A DNA stretch of 64,000 nucleotides from Oscillospiraceae bacterium (GCA_018110825.1 JAGBCL010000095.1:62001-126000), one strand, 5' to 3'; shown: positions 37,327-46,816, numbered from the stretch's first letter. Numbers and translations are program-made. The notes: generated by a model from the sequence alone, not told the origin.

Positions 37327-37480
37327 ATGTCTATAAAATTGACAATTGTCAGCCGAAAAAATTGTCAAATTTACCCAAAAACAAATTTTGTTCCAACAAA
37401 ATACAATTATAGTATTAATCGTCATTCTAGCATTATTCCTGTAGTTATAATAAATCTATAACCCCAAAAGAGGCATTACT

Positions 37481-40399
37481 ATGAAAAATATGAACAAAGA
37501 AAAAATGAATTGCAGATCAATTTGTTGTATTCTGATAGCTATTCTATTAACTTTCCTGCTTATCCCGCAAACCACTTTTGCTGATGAACAAAAGGTTATA
37601 AGAGTTGGCTATGACAGTAATTCTCAGTTTATCAAAGAAAATGACGGGCACTATTACGGATATGGTGTTGAGTATCTCGAAAAAATGGCTGAATACACTG
37701 GTTGGAAGTATGAATATGTCAGAGTTGATAGCTGGCACGATACTTTTGATATGTTGCGTAATGGCAGCATTGATCTGATTTGTACAGCTCACTATACTGA
37801 ACAGCGTGCAGCAGAGTTTCTATATTCAGAGATGCCTATTGGATATGAAATTTCTATTCTCTATGCAAGAACAGACAGTAAGTATTGCTATCAGGATTAC
37901 GATGCAATGCAGGGCAGTAAGATCGGCTTGCTTTTAGATAGTTATTCTTCCGCAGACTTCGAAAAGTATGCGCAGGATGTGAAAGTTGAATATGAAGGTG
38001 TATATTTCACTAAAGAAAACGATATGAAAACAGCCCTCGATAATGGCGAGATTGATATGATGGTAGTTGGAAGCCGTTATGCTACTTCAGGGTTGAAATT
38101 GGTGGATATTTCCGGTACAGACGCATTTTATTGCCTGGCAAGAAAAAATAACCAGGCTTTGATCAATGAGGTAGATGATGTTCTTCGTGAGATCATGTTC
38201 GATGAACCATCTTTTGAAGGCGAATTGAGAGCTAAATATTTCAGCCATTATTCTATAAGCAGTATGCCTCTTTACACCAAAGAGGAGTTGAATTACATAA
38301 ATGATCTCGGTACTATTAAAGTAAAGCTTATTCAGGATCAGCATCCTTCTTGCTATGTGGACAACGGTGAGACCAAGGGTATCTGGGCAGAGGTAATAAA
38401 GCTTCTTGCTAAGAAGAGTGGTATCGATCTTGTGCTTGAGGGTGGCGACCTTGAGAATTATTCTCAGGAAACATATAAGCAATATATGGATAATGGTTAT
38501 CTTCTTTTGCGGACGGAGAATGCGTTACAACATATGAGCGATATGAAGGATACTATTATCTCCAATTCCATTACAAATGTTTCTGTTTCTTATTTCAAAC
38601 GCAAAGCAGCATTTGTTGAAGATAAATATGTTTCCCATATTATTGCATTGACAAAGGATCTGTCATATTTAGAGCCAATGCTTCTTGAGGAAAATCCTGA
38701 TTATGATATTCAGTATTTTGACGATGCAAAATCATGCTTTGAAGCACTTATTAGCAAAAAAGTTGGTATAGTGATACAGAATACACACCGTGCAAGTTAT
38801 CTAATGCAAAAACCTTCCTATTCGGATCAGATCGTTGCGGTTCCCGGAGTAGACCACGGAAACAATGTGTGTTTAGTGGCGTATGAAGACCAACAGATGC
38901 TTATAGATATTATTAACAAGGCTATTCATCATATCTCATACGATGAGATCAATGAGATCGTGGAACGTGAATTGCTTGCATCACCCTATCCTCTCGAAAC
39001 CGATGACTTCGTTTATCAGAACTGGAAATGGCTGCTCATAGTTGCCATTCTCTTAACATTCGCAATAATTGGATATGCTGTTTTTACAAATAAATTAGCA
39101 AATGCGAAAATACAAAAAAGGGAATTTGAATTCCTTCAGAAAAAAGCACGCGAAAATGAAATTACAGGTCTTTATAACCGTTCCTATTTCTATGAGGTTG
39201 TAGAAAAGCTTATTAAAGATTCAGATGAAGAATTTTATATTATTTCTATGAATATTTCCAACTTCAGAATAATAAATGAGCACTACGGCATAAGCGTTGG
39301 TGATCGTATACTGAAAGAAATAGGAAAACAGCTGCAGAAATTGGATGAAAACAATCGTATGATATTTGGTTGTTTTATGATGGACAATTATTATATGTGC
39401 GTTCCTAAATCTGAATTTGATCAGCTGGAATTACCAAAGTCATTCAAGACCTTCCTTGATGATATTGATATACGCGTAGTTTATGGTGTGTTCTTGGTAG
39501 AAGATAAGGAACTGCCTGTCAATGTTATGTGTGACAGGGCGTTGGAAGCGACTCGCAACAAAAATCATACTTATAAGGATTATATACATTTTTATGACGA
39601 AAATATTCGCAAGCAGGCTCAGTTAGAACATGAGATAGAGTCTGAAATGGAACAGGCTTTAGCAGAAAACCAGTTTTTTATAGTTGTTCAGCCGAAATAT
39701 GATTCGATCACTGAGAAGATAGTTGGTGGTGAAGCATTGGTGCGTTGGCAGCATCCCCAAAAGGGTCTTGTTTCTCCCGGTGTATTTATCAGTGTGTTTG
39801 AAAGCAACGGATTTATCGACCCTCTTGATCATTATGTCTGGGAAGAAACCTGTCGTCTGCAGGCAGGATTAAAGAAAAAGGGGATTAATATCGTTCCTAT
39901 ATCAATTAACGTATCCAGAATTCACTTCTATAGCAGTGAGTTGCGCAGTCAGCTTAGCGAGCTCATCAAAAAATACGACCTGGAGCCTGCGGATATTGAA
40001 CTTGAGATAACAGAATCGCTCTGCAGTGAGGATTCAGGTAAGATCTTTGATACGCTCCGTGAACTTCAGTCGGATGGTTTCAGAATTGCTATGGATGATT
40101 TCGGAAGCGGATATTCTTCGCTTAATATGCTGAAAGAAATGCCATTGGATATTATTAAGCTTGATCTGAAATTCCTAGATGGAGAGGGCGATAAGAGCCA
40201 GATCATAATGAAGTCATTGATAGAAATGGCACACACTATGGAGCTCGATGTTGTTGTAGAAGGTGTTGAACTTCTCTCGCAAGTTGAGTTCCTGCGCCAG
40301 TTTGAAAAGTGTTATCTGTAAGGATATTATTACTCTAAACCTGTACCAACTGAAGTGTTTGAAGAGATGTTAAAAACTGAGGCTATTAAATTAAGTTAG
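37481..40399 (+). pseudogene. SBP-GGDEF-EAL sensor, stop codon at catalytic Gln
   Basis: This is a membrane c-di-GMP protein: signal peptide, two solute-binding type 3 domains (about 38-265 and 275-500), a membrane helix near 530, a GGDEF domain without its GGDEF loop (GCFMMDNYY instead), and an EAL domain with EALVRW, LEITES and DDFGSGYSSL intact. After EKCYL, codon 947 is TAA (40319-40321). Without the stop the frame reads on as GYYYSKPVPTEVFEEM to 40399, exactly the family ending, so TAA replaces the conserved Gln of the QG motif (CAA to TAA). The 946-residue product lacks a catalytic ligand and is probably inactive. Confidence 0.85.
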
Positions 40400-40460
40400 C
40401 GGATGTTTGTTTTTGCCCTTTAGCTCTTCTTGCCGAGGTGATCTGAATGAAGAATGATAT

Positions 40461-40500
40461 AAAAATGCCACCGTGTCAAATTGATACGGTGGTGTTTTTA
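40461..40500. terminator. Bidirectional terminator
   Basis: CCACCGTGTCAA pairs with TTGATACGGTGG and is followed by TGTTTTTA; A-rich sequence precedes it. It lies between the convergent EAL and methyltransferase genes. Confidence 0.8.
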
Positions 40501-40529
40501 TGATTAATGTAGCATCGCCATGTTAGGTT

Positions 40530-41222
40530 TTACTTTCTAAACACAAATAAATACTCATGTGCAATCAGCAGAAAATTATATTTCACGCTGTTTGTTTTCC
40601 AATATCCTGTCGCTTTACAGTTATGCTGTTCCATAATGATAAGCTCCTTCAGAGTAAAACCAGCATCCTGAAAAATTTTCATAACATCAAAGCTCATCGG
40701 AATCATACAGCCTTTCTGACGGGTGTCTCCCATAAGAATAGCACAGAACTTGCCCTTCTTCAGAACACGGTTGCTTTCCTCAGCGACAGGTTTCATCTGT
40801 TCAAGAAAATCCTTGACTTTAAGTTGAGATAAATCTCCGTCAATGCCCTCGCTGTACTTGATAATATCAGCATAGGGAGGGTGAGTGCAGATTAAATCTA
40901 TACTCTCATCAGGAATACTGTCAAGATTACGAGCGTCGCCCTTCTTGATATAAACCTTGCCCTTTTCATAGTCGAAAGAGGTTTTCTCCCGACAGCGTTC
41001 AAGAGCAACATCGTTTATATCAATACCGATTATATCTCGGTTGAGCAGTTTGGCTTCAACAAGAGTTGTTCCGCCGCCTGCGAATTGGTCGAGAACTAAA
41101 TCACCCTCCTGAGAGTAGCGGAGAATGATGTTTCTCGGAATATATGGCGACCAGTTTCCTCGCCAGTTTGCATCGTGTATAGCCCAATCACCACGCTTGG
41201 GAAATGACCAGTGAGTTGTCAT
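40530..41222 (-). CDS. DNA methyltransferase, amino-group type
   Basis: This is a 230-residue SAM-dependent DNA methyltransferase. The SAM motif VLDQFAGGGTT precedes the catalytic motif CTHPPYADIIKYS, so it is not the beta-class order of DpnA. The C-terminus ends NFLLIAHEYLFVFRK. The target base (N4-C or N6-A) is unclear. The frame before the ATG encodes WQPDDFELE without a start or good ribosome site, so the 5' end may be altered or an odd start is used. It is the last gene after dpnI and may modify the same or a related site. Confidence 0.8.
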   Translation of the reverse strand: MTTHWSFPKRGDWAIHDANWRGNWSPYIPRNIILRYSQEGDLVLDQFAGGGTTLVEAKLLNRDIIGIDINDVALERCREKTSFDYEKGKVYIKKGDARNLDSIPDESIDLICTHPPYADIIKYSEGIDGDLSQLKVKDFLEQMKPVAEESNRVLKKGKFCAILMGDTRQKGCMIPMSFDVMKIFQDAGFTLKELIIMEQHNCKATGYWKTNSVKYNFLLIAHEYLFVFRK

Positions 41223-41249
41223 TTCAAGTTCAAAGTCATCGGGTTGCCA

Positions 41250-42017
41250 TTATATTATTTTTCTATAATGACCTCTTGTTATAAATTCTATAAACCCTTT
41301 ATCTCTTAAAATCTGCAATTGCTGACGTATTTTAGCTTCAATATTGTGATTGTTAATATGCTTTTCTTGAAGATGTTCCGTAAATTCATAAATATCTTGT
41401 AATGAAAAATCAGTTGTATTTATTTCATTGACGCAGTTTAATACATCCATAAGCCATCCTCTGCTCTCAAGGTTATTGGTTTGTAATCTCTTGATTTGAG
41501 CATAGCTTTCAACTATTTCTTTAGTATCATATATATTTTGATTTTCAATAATTCTTATTCTACCTTGTGTTGGAACATCACCAAAAACAATGTTGCATCC
41601 AACCCAACCAGCACGACGAGCAGTCGGAGAAAGTGGCTTGCGTTTCTCAATAATGCTTTCTACAAAAAAGAACTTAGGAATAAGAATTAAATCCTTTACT
41701 TGATAATCTTTTGAATAACTCATAACAAACAAATCAGGATTACTTGAACTGTTTATTCGTTATAACATTGTGGCATATGCACCATCATTTATTTTGTTTC
41801 CAATCTTACCTTGTTTGCTTTTTAATTCGTATATTTCACCGCAGTTGTCACATTGCAAATCTGCAACTGGCATATTATTATCAAGATTAGAAATATGTGG
41901 ATTACCACAAACCGGACAAAATATGTTTTTACTAACCCAAGTTTCGCTCATTACACGAATTTTTTGTGAATTGCTTTTATAGTTTTCTGCAAGCGAAGCG
42001 TCAAAACTAAAGTTCAT
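41250..42017 (-). pseudogene. dpnI: DpnI-type restriction endonuclease, in-frame TAA
   Basis: This is a homologue of DpnI, which cuts only methylated Gm6ATC. The whole frame would give about 255 residues, the length of DpnI. The N-part has YKSNSQK, a CPVC/CDNC zinc site and the PD-(D/E)xK residues (VAD, then YELKSK). The C-part has RKPLSPTARRAGWVGCNI and the winged helix IRQQLQILRDKGFIEF. Codon 86 (41760-41762) is TAA, where DpnI has Lys; the same frame continues RINSSSNPDLFVMSYSKD. The catalytic and winged-helix domains are both cut, so it should be inactive unless the stop is read through. Confidence 0.9.
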
Positions 42018-42220
42018 CAGAATTCTTCCCAATCTATTAAAGTATTATTATCATCGCAGACTTGAATTTCTTTGTATGTTAATTCTCCTGGAGCAAGTAC
42101 AAATTTTCTCGAATTATAATTATTCACAGCTATTTTTTTAGCTTGATTTTCGTTCTCGGCAATAACCTAAAAAGTCTTTGAAACAGTTTCTTCTATTGTT
42201 ATATTATATTTGTTTTTCAT
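42017..42220 (-). pseudogene. dpnD: DpnD/PcfM-like small protein, in-frame TAG
   Basis: This 67-codon frame encodes NITIEETVSKTF, then codon 18 TAG, then VIAENENQAKKIAV and KFVLAPGELTYKEIQV, a close fit to the DpnD/PcfM family. It overlaps the dpnI start by one base (TGATG), as dpnD accompanies the DpnI gene in Streptococcus pneumoniae. The ribosome site is AGAGGTAG. The role of DpnD is unknown. The TAG (42167-42169) replaces what would usually be a Glu or Gln codon. Confidence 0.85.
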
Positions 42221-42235
42221 GATACTACCTCTTAA

Positions 42236-43096
42236 TTATGCTACTCTGCCAGTTGCCTTACTGTTAATCATACGCTTGGCAGAAACACGCATAATTGTAT
42301 AACTTGAATACAAGTCATCAAAAAAACTATCGCTTTCATCGCTGTTCTTTGGGTCGGAGTTGCTGACAACAACCTTTGCACCCTTTGCCGAGATTTCATC
42401 AACAAACTTACCAAGTTCAATCTGCTGTTTATCGCCGAATTCATTTTCCGAATAGGAAGTAAATGACGCTGTTGCGGTAAGTGGGCGATAGGGAGGGTCG
42501 ATGTAGACAAAAGTATTCTCATCAATAAAGTCGGCACATTCGCTATAATCCCCACATTTTATCTGTACATTTTTCAGAAGTCTGCTTATAAGTCGGAGGT
42601 TTTCAGCATCACAGATAGGCGGTTTTTTATATGAACCTATAGGAACATTGAAAAGGCCTTTACGATTTACACGATATAGTCCATTAAAGCAAGTCTTATT
42701 AAGAAAAATAAATAATGCTGCTTTTTCAAGGTTGATCTGCTCGTCGCCGTTTACTTTCAAATCGTTGAAGCGTTCACGCTTGGCAAGATACATAACCTTA
42801 CGGTCATCGTCATTCTTCACCCAAAAGCTATCCTGCATTTCAGAAAGCATTTCTATAAGCTCATCAACGCTGTTCTTAATCTGTGAGTATGTGTTGGCAA
42901 GTTCAGCATTTATGTCGTTAATTAGTACTTCCTTTGGCTGACAATTTGCAAGCACATCAAGGAGAACTGCACCGCCTCCAACGAATGGCTCACAGTATTT
43001 ATCTATCTTTTCGGGATACTTTGCCCGAATGTCATTGAGGAGCTGGCTTTTTCCGCCTGCCCATTTTACAAATGGTTTTACTGTTTTATATTTCAT
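42236..43096 (-). CDS. dam: Dam/DpnM-type adenine methyltransferase (D12)
   Basis: This D12-class N6-adenine methyltransferase probably recognises GATC. Its 286 residues show KPFVKWAGGKSQLL, CEPFVGGGAVLLD, NKTCFNGLYRVNRKGLFNVP and the catalytic DPPYRPLTATASFTSY at about 200, all close to DpnM. It ends at SKATGRVA, about ten residues short of the usual end. It heads the dam-dpnD-dpnI-methyltransferase cassette, with AAAGGAG before the ATG and a promoter upstream. GATC methylation would make the host DNA a DpnI substrate. Confidence 0.9.
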   Translation of the reverse strand: MKYKTVKPFVKWAGGKSQLLNDIRAKYPEKIDKYCEPFVGGGAVLLDVLANCQPKEVLINDINAELANTYSQIKNSVDELIEMLSEMQDSFWVKNDDDRKVMYLAKRERFNDLKVNGDEQINLEKAALFIFLNKTCFNGLYRVNRKGLFNVPIGSYKKPPICDAENLRLISRLLKNVQIKCGDYSECADFIDENTFVYIDPPYRPLTATASFTSYSENEFGDKQQIELGKFVDEISAKGAKVVVSNSDPKNSDESDSFFDDLYSSYTIMRVSAKRMINSKATGRVA

Positions 43097-43137
43097 AAAT
43101 GCTCCTTTCAGAGCTAAGGTTACACTTATACATTATA

Positions 43138-43166
43138 ATTATAATATACTTAGTAGGAAGTTTCAA
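43138..43166 (-). promoter_or_regulatory. Promoter of the dam-dpnD-dpnI cassette
   Basis: On the minus strand, TTGAAA and TATAAT are 17 bases apart, about 40 bases upstream of the dam start. Confidence 0.7.
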
Positions 43167-43253
43167 TATAATATTGTTTTAATATTCCAGATAAACATCA
43201 ACAGTCAGGGCATTTTATTGATTTCCTCTTAGGTACAATCTGGTGACTTTTCT

Positions 43254-43379
43254 AAAGGCTTTTGCCGCATCAAAACTTATGGTGGATTTATGAAAGGGGA
43301 TTCGCCTACTCTTGAGATTACGCACGAGTTGATTGAGAAAATCGTTGTTTATATACCTGACAAATCAAGTGATATATAA
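43254..43379 (+). pseudogene. 3' scrap of a large serine recombinase
   Basis: The frame KGFCRIKTYGGFMKGD, then LEITHELIEKIVVYIPDKSS and a stop, matches the C-terminal ending of clostridial large serine recombinases. Nothing of the catalytic domain remains upstream; 43167-43253 is empty. It records a second kind of integration enzyme that was once in element A. Confidence 0.5.
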
Positions 43380-44078
43380 ATGGGGATCCACTTTAGATGT
43401 CATGTCACAATATACATTGCTACTGTAAATAATCTTGACGAATATATTTATATTGAAGATGACATGAGTTTTGCTTTAAAGAACAAAGACCTTCATGAAA
43501 GTGCTACAGGAAATATGTATAGCTTGTTTCTTGATCTGGAAACTAATACAGTAAAGATGACAGGGACAATATATTGTCAGCTTGAAACAGATGAAATGAT
43601 TGAAATGTTTAATGAAAATGATAAGGTGTCATACAAAATTCCTGACGCACTTGATGATAACTATATGATGTATACATACAATGACAAAGACTATCTTTTA
43701 GAAAAGACAGGTAAAAGCCATCTTTTATTTAAAAACGTAGGCAGAATGAAAATATCTGAGCTTTCTGATGCAGCAATAAAAGAATATTATGACAAAAAGG
43801 TTGCAGATGATGAACATTACTCATACACCTATAAATTCATAGATTCAGGTGCTGTTCTTATTGAACGAAATTGAAACAGCGAGGGAAGCGAATGGGTTAA
43901 ATTATTCTACATAGATTCAGAAGTATGTGGATATGAAACAAATTTTGTAATAAGACAGCCAAAAGAAGAAGGCTGGTATCTTCCTGATGAAGCAGTAGAA
44001 GCTGCTGATGATATTTTATTTGCAATCGGTGAGACTGTTAAACCATTAAGCTTATATAATCACCTTTGTGGGAAATGA
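43380..44078 (+). pseudogene. Unknown protein with in-frame TGA
   Basis: The first part (164 codons) ends at TGA 43872-43874, but the frame continues without a break for 67 codons (NSEGSEWVKLFYIDSEVCGY to LYNHLCGK) and stops before a good terminator. It looks like one protein of about 230 residues interrupted once. No family is recognised. The first ATG overlaps the recombinase stop and has no ribosome site, so the 5' end may also be lost. Confidence 0.6.
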
Positions 44079-44099
44079 CCTGCAAAGGTGATTTTTTTG
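44061..44099 (+). terminator. Intrinsic terminator
   Basis: CACCTTTG pairs with CAAAGGTG around a 14-base loop and is followed by ATTTTTTTGT. It overlaps the last codons of the interrupted gene. Confidence 0.8.
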
Positions 44100-44210
44100 T
44101 GCAAATATCTGAGATTTTGCTTTGTTGCATAAGGTTGCATGAGGTTGCAAAAAAATTATTAAATGCATTGGGTAATGCAAAAATTGTTGCTATAATAAGA
44201 CCATACCAAA

Positions 44211-44300
44211 TGAACCGCTGATTAATTCGCTTCACGCCACTCTCAATGATGGAGTTTCGAGTGTCAGAAGCAATGGCTGCGTCTTAATCAGCAGTTATTT
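44211..44300 (+). promoter_or_regulatory. Structured leader upstream of the ClpP gene
   Basis: CGCTGATTAA at the 5' side pairs with TTAATCAGC at about 44285, enclosing a second stem CACTC/GAGTG. This two-level hairpin ends some 30 bases before the ClpP start. It could be a regulatory leader or an inverted-repeat scar; no known riboswitch was recognised. Confidence 0.4.
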
Positions 44301-44321
44301 AACAGAAAGGATGGGTTTATT

Positions 44322-44903
44322 ATGAGTACCAAATTCTTTATCGAGGAAACTACAAAGGAATATGAAAAGATTCAGCTTGACAGTAAGCTTTTATCCCAGA
44401 TGAGAATTTTTCTTACAGGGGAAATAACCGATGATACTGCAGTAGATTTTATGCAGATGATGTTGTATCTGACGGAAAAGAACGAGCCAATCGACATTTA
44501 TATCAATAGTCCCGGCGGAAACGTTAATGCAGGACTGGCTATATATGATATGCTTCAGAGCTGTAAAAACGAACTGAGTATGTACTGTATCGGGCAGGCT
44601 TCAAGCATGGCGGCGGTACTTCTTGCGGCGGGGCAGAAGGGACGACGCTTCATTCTTCCTAACAGCAGGGTTATGATTCACGAAGTTCTGCTCGGAGGGG
44701 GAATAAAAGGTTCAGCCACCTCAATTTCACGCATTTCCGATTCAATAATGGAGACAAGGGACATTGTAAATGGTATTCTTGCAAAGCATACTGAAAAGAC
44801 GGTCAGAGAAATCAACCGTGCAACGTCCTTTGATAATACCATGAATGCCGAGCAGGCTGTTGAATTTGGTATTTGCGATGAAATAGTCAATTCTTTGTTT
44901 TAA
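44322..44903 (+). CDS. ClpP-like serine protease, mobile-element paralogue
   Basis: This is a 193-residue ClpP-family protease subunit. The catalytic triad is in place: Ser95 in GQASSMAA, His120 in RVMIHE and Asp171 in SFDNTMNAEQA. IYINSPGGNVNAGLAIYDML forms the oxyanion region. Unlike housekeeping ClpP it lies away from tig/clpX and in front of a conjugation-type gene. ClpP paralogues beside VirD4-like genes are known in clostridial conjugative elements, where their role is unclear. AAAGGA precedes the start. Confidence 0.88.
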   Translation: MSTKFFIEETTKEYEKIQLDSKLLSQMRIFLTGEITDDTAVDFMQMMLYLTEKNEPIDIYINSPGGNVNAGLAIYDMLQSCKNELSMYCIGQASSMAAVLLAAGQKGRRFILPNSRVMIHEVLLGGGIKGSATSISRISDSIMETRDIVNGILAKHTEKTVREINRATSFDNTMNAEQAVEFGICDEIVNSLF

Positions 44904-44920
44904 AGAAAGGAGCATTTATT

Positions 44921-45286
44921 ATGAGAAAGCTTTATGCTGTACAGAAAATGGAAATGGAACGGGCTGAACACGAACAGACAACGCTGCTTGATATGTCTGT
45001 TGATGAAGCACCTATTGAACTGACGTCTTGGGACGTTATTGCAAAATTGGATTCTGATGAATTCAATGACAGCAATCTTTTTATTGCCGAGGGCTGCAGC
45101 TACAGCCTTAATGACATGAAGACACGTCTGAACAACAATGTGCTTGTAGTGGGAGGCAGCAACCCATACTTATCACTTTGTATCAGCTGGTTCAAGCACA
45201 CCGCTCATTATCGAAGCATATTTGAAGTCCGTTTTTATGAACATGGGGTTTTATTCATAGTTTTGGTGGTTAACGTTATGTATTGA
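44921..45286 (+). pseudogene. Truncated VirD4/TraG-like coupling ATPase
   Basis: The first 80 residues (RKLYAVQKMEMERAEHEQT and LFIAEGCSYSLNDMKTRLNN then NVLVVGGS) match the start of VirD4-like conjugation ATPases up to the Walker A Gly-Gly-Ser. There the similarity stops: GSGSGKT is replaced by NPYLSLCISW and unrelated sequence to a stop. The rest of the roughly 500-residue protein is missing, so DNA coupling is lost. The ribosome site GAAAGGAGC is intact, and the gene is 18 bases behind ClpP. Confidence 0.65.
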
Positions 45287-45297
45287 CGCTATATTAG

Positions 45298-45477
45298 TTA
45301 TCTTCCATGAATTCCTGCAATAGTATCGATGATTTTTATTATCTGCTTCTCTTTTTCAAGTGTCAGATGATGTCTGAGCATTTTGGAGAAATTACTATCA
45401 TGCATACCAAGTCTGTCAGCGATTTCCCAAAGCTTTACACCCTTTGATTTAGCATACTCTCTGATATAATTGTTCAT
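45298..45477 (-). CDS. Small XRE-type HTH protein
   Basis: This is a 59-residue protein made of one helix-turn-helix (KLWEIADRLGMHDSNFSKML) with a short C-terminal helix. The ATG at 45477 follows a strong AAAGGAGGAG. Such mini-regulators are common near the ends of integrative elements. It probably binds DNA; its target is unknown. Confidence 0.75.
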   Translation of the reverse strand: MNNYIREYAKSKGVKLWEIADRLGMHDSNFSKMLRHHLTLEKEKQIIKIIDTIAGIHGR

Positions 45478-45519
45478 CGTATCTCCTCCTTTCTTATAAA
45501 TCATTCAAGAATAATCCCT

Positions 45520-45879
45520 ATGGTAAGCGGAATCCGAAAAGTTCCTATAGCTGACAAGGTAAAAAAATACTGGATTCATTTTTATAATAAGAATCCAGAA
45601 AATCAATATCTTTTAACTATGAACAACAGAGATTTCAGCGGAGGGAAAGGCGATACCGCATTCAGAAGCACATACTGGAAGCCATTTACCGAAACTTTAG
45701 ATATGAAAGGGCGTCATATACATGAAACGCGTTATACCTGTGCTACTTTACTGAATGAGGCAGAGATATATCCTGCAAAAATCAACAGAATCCTCGGTCA
45801 TTCAGGAAAAACGATTTCCGAAAGTGTATACACCCACTTAGACATTCAGGAACTTATCGAAGCAATTAACAAGATATAA
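45520..45879 (+). pseudogene. Tyrosine integrase, 3' fragment
   Basis: This is the C-terminal part of a tyrosine recombinase: RKVPIADK, then HETRYTCATLL (HxxR), INRILGHSG and the nucleophile Tyr in SESVYTHLD. The N-terminal arm- and core-binding domains and the first catalytic Arg are missing; the break is at about 45515, where the sequence meets the 5' region of the HTH gene. It is followed by a hairpin, 11-bp repeats and the middle core, the layout expected of an element's own integrase end. Confidence 0.85.
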
Positions 45880-45881
45880 AA

Positions 45882-45916
45882 AAGATGCCGTTAGTTGAAC
45901 GACATCTCTTTACAAA
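45882..45916 (+). terminator. Terminator after the integrase fragment
   Basis: AGATGCCGTT pairs with AACGACATCT (one G-T) and is followed by CTTTAC; an A-run precedes it. Confidence 0.65.
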
Positions 45917-45924
45917 ATTCTTTT

Positions 45925-45957
45925 GAGTGTTGTACGAGTGCTATGTGAGTGCTACAG
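45925..45957 (+). repeat. 11-bp direct repeats, arm type A
   Basis: Three tandem 11-bp units, GAGTGTTGTAC, GAGTGCTATGT and GAGTGCTACAG, lie between the integrase fragment and the middle core. They look like arm-type binding sites of element A's lost integrase. Confidence 0.65.
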
Positions 45958-46000
45958 ACCGTTTTTTAACGTATTCCACCAATTCTGCGGAAATAAAAAA

Positions 46001-46035
46001 CCTCGCAGGATAGCCCTGCGAGGCAATTTTTCTTT
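46001..46035 (+). terminator. Strong hairpin left of the middle core
   Basis: The perfect stem CCTCGCAGG/CCTGCGAGG with a short loop is followed by CAATTTTTCTTT; an A-run precedes it. It insulates elements A and B. Confidence 0.8.
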
Positions 46036-46070
46036 GTAAACCCATTCGGGTAAAATTATCTCTTTGAGTC
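46036..46070 (+). repeat. Attachment core, middle (A/B junction)
   Basis: This sequence shares GAAATTATCTCTTGGAGTC of the right core with few changes (AAAATTATCTCTTTGAGTC) after a GGG. Similarity to the right core region continues outward: ATCGTA-CTTT-TGCATA occurs about 25 bases downstream of both. The left inverted repeat is different (ACCC/GGGT), so this is a diverged copy. Confidence 0.65.
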
Positions 46071-46171
46071 GGCAATTTTTCATATCGTAACTTTGCATAC
46101 TATGAAAATTCCGCTGAATTATGTAAGTTGAAACACCTGAATTATTCCGACTTTCAGTATCCGCGAATATC

Positions 46172-46193
46172 TTTAATGACACTTTAATGACAG
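46172..46193 (+). repeat. 11-bp direct repeats, arm type B (left end)
   Basis: TTTAATGACAC and TTTAATGACAG stand in tandem, followed by the inverted unit AAATGTCATTG. The same motif recurs at 57881-57902 by the other end of element B. Confidence 0.65.
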
Positions 46194-46266
46194 AAATGTC
46201 ATTGCAAAATTCGGTGTACCTCTACGTTTTTGAAAATAAATATCGGTTTATAACGGAGGTATAACT

Positions 46267-46539
46267 ATGGACAATATTATCAAAGATATGTATTTTGGAA
46301 ACGTTCTTCCGTTTTGGGAGATACAGCACAGAACCAAAGAATATGATGAAAAAGCAAAGCAAATTCTGAAAATTCAGAAAGAATTACTCGAAGCATTTCC
46401 CAAAGCAGAACAGCTTCTTGAAAGTTACTGCACCGCACATTACGAATCCGCTGATATTTTCGGTTATCAGCAGTTTCAACTCGGATTGAAAGTCGGCGCA
46501 CAGATTATGATGGAAATGCTTAAGCCGATTGAAAGATAG
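46267..46539 (+). CDS. DUF6809-like small protein
   Basis: This is a 90-residue helical protein (KDMYFGNVLPFWE, then FGYQQFQLGLKVGAQIMMEM) of the type annotated DUF6809 in gut Firmicutes. It has a good ACGGAGGT ribosome site. No function is known. It is the first gene of element B. The 277 bases after it hold no gene I can support. Confidence 0.6.
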   Translation: MDNIIKDMYFGNVLPFWEIQHRTKEYDEKAKQILKIQKELLEAFPKAEQLLESYCTAHYESADIFGYQQFQLGLKVGAQIMMEMLKPIER

Positions 46540-46816
46540 ATTTATGAGCCGACCTTGGATGAGGTCGGCTTATTGTATGCAATGTTAGAAGCGTTTTATA
46601 TATTGAGATTTATTCTTTAATATTACATACTAGGATAAGGTTCTATATCTGAACCCAAAAACCAATCATTCTTAAAATTATAATAATTGAAATGGATTTT
46701 TCTATTTTTATGAACACCTATACAATACAAATCACATTTCTCTTGAAAATGGAGCGTGATTTTTTCTATTTAAACTCGTTTTGCTCTAAATATTGATAAT
46801 TGCAAGTCAATAAATT

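Larger units (their letters stand above)
36407..46070 (+). mobile_element. Element A: decayed integrated element
   Basis: This stretch lies between the left and middle cores. Its right end has the pieces expected of an integrative element in order: an integrase 3' fragment (45520-45879), a hairpin, three 11-bp repeats (GAGTGCT type) and the core. A matching GAGTGCT unit is at 36499, inside the left end. The content is mixed and damaged: IS66 scrap, serine-recombinase tail, truncated VirD4-like gene and four genes with single stop codons. It should be immobile by itself. Confidence 0.7.

Noticed and set aside
40530..43096. Calling the cassette a DpnII system (dpnM-dpnA-dpnB)
   Set aside because: The nuclease is DpnI-like, not DpnII-like, and the second methyltransferase has the SAM motif before the catalytic motif, opposite to DpnA.
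45925..45957. CRISPR array
   Set aside because: The direct repeats are 11 bp, contiguous and without spacers; no cas gene is present anywhere in the window.
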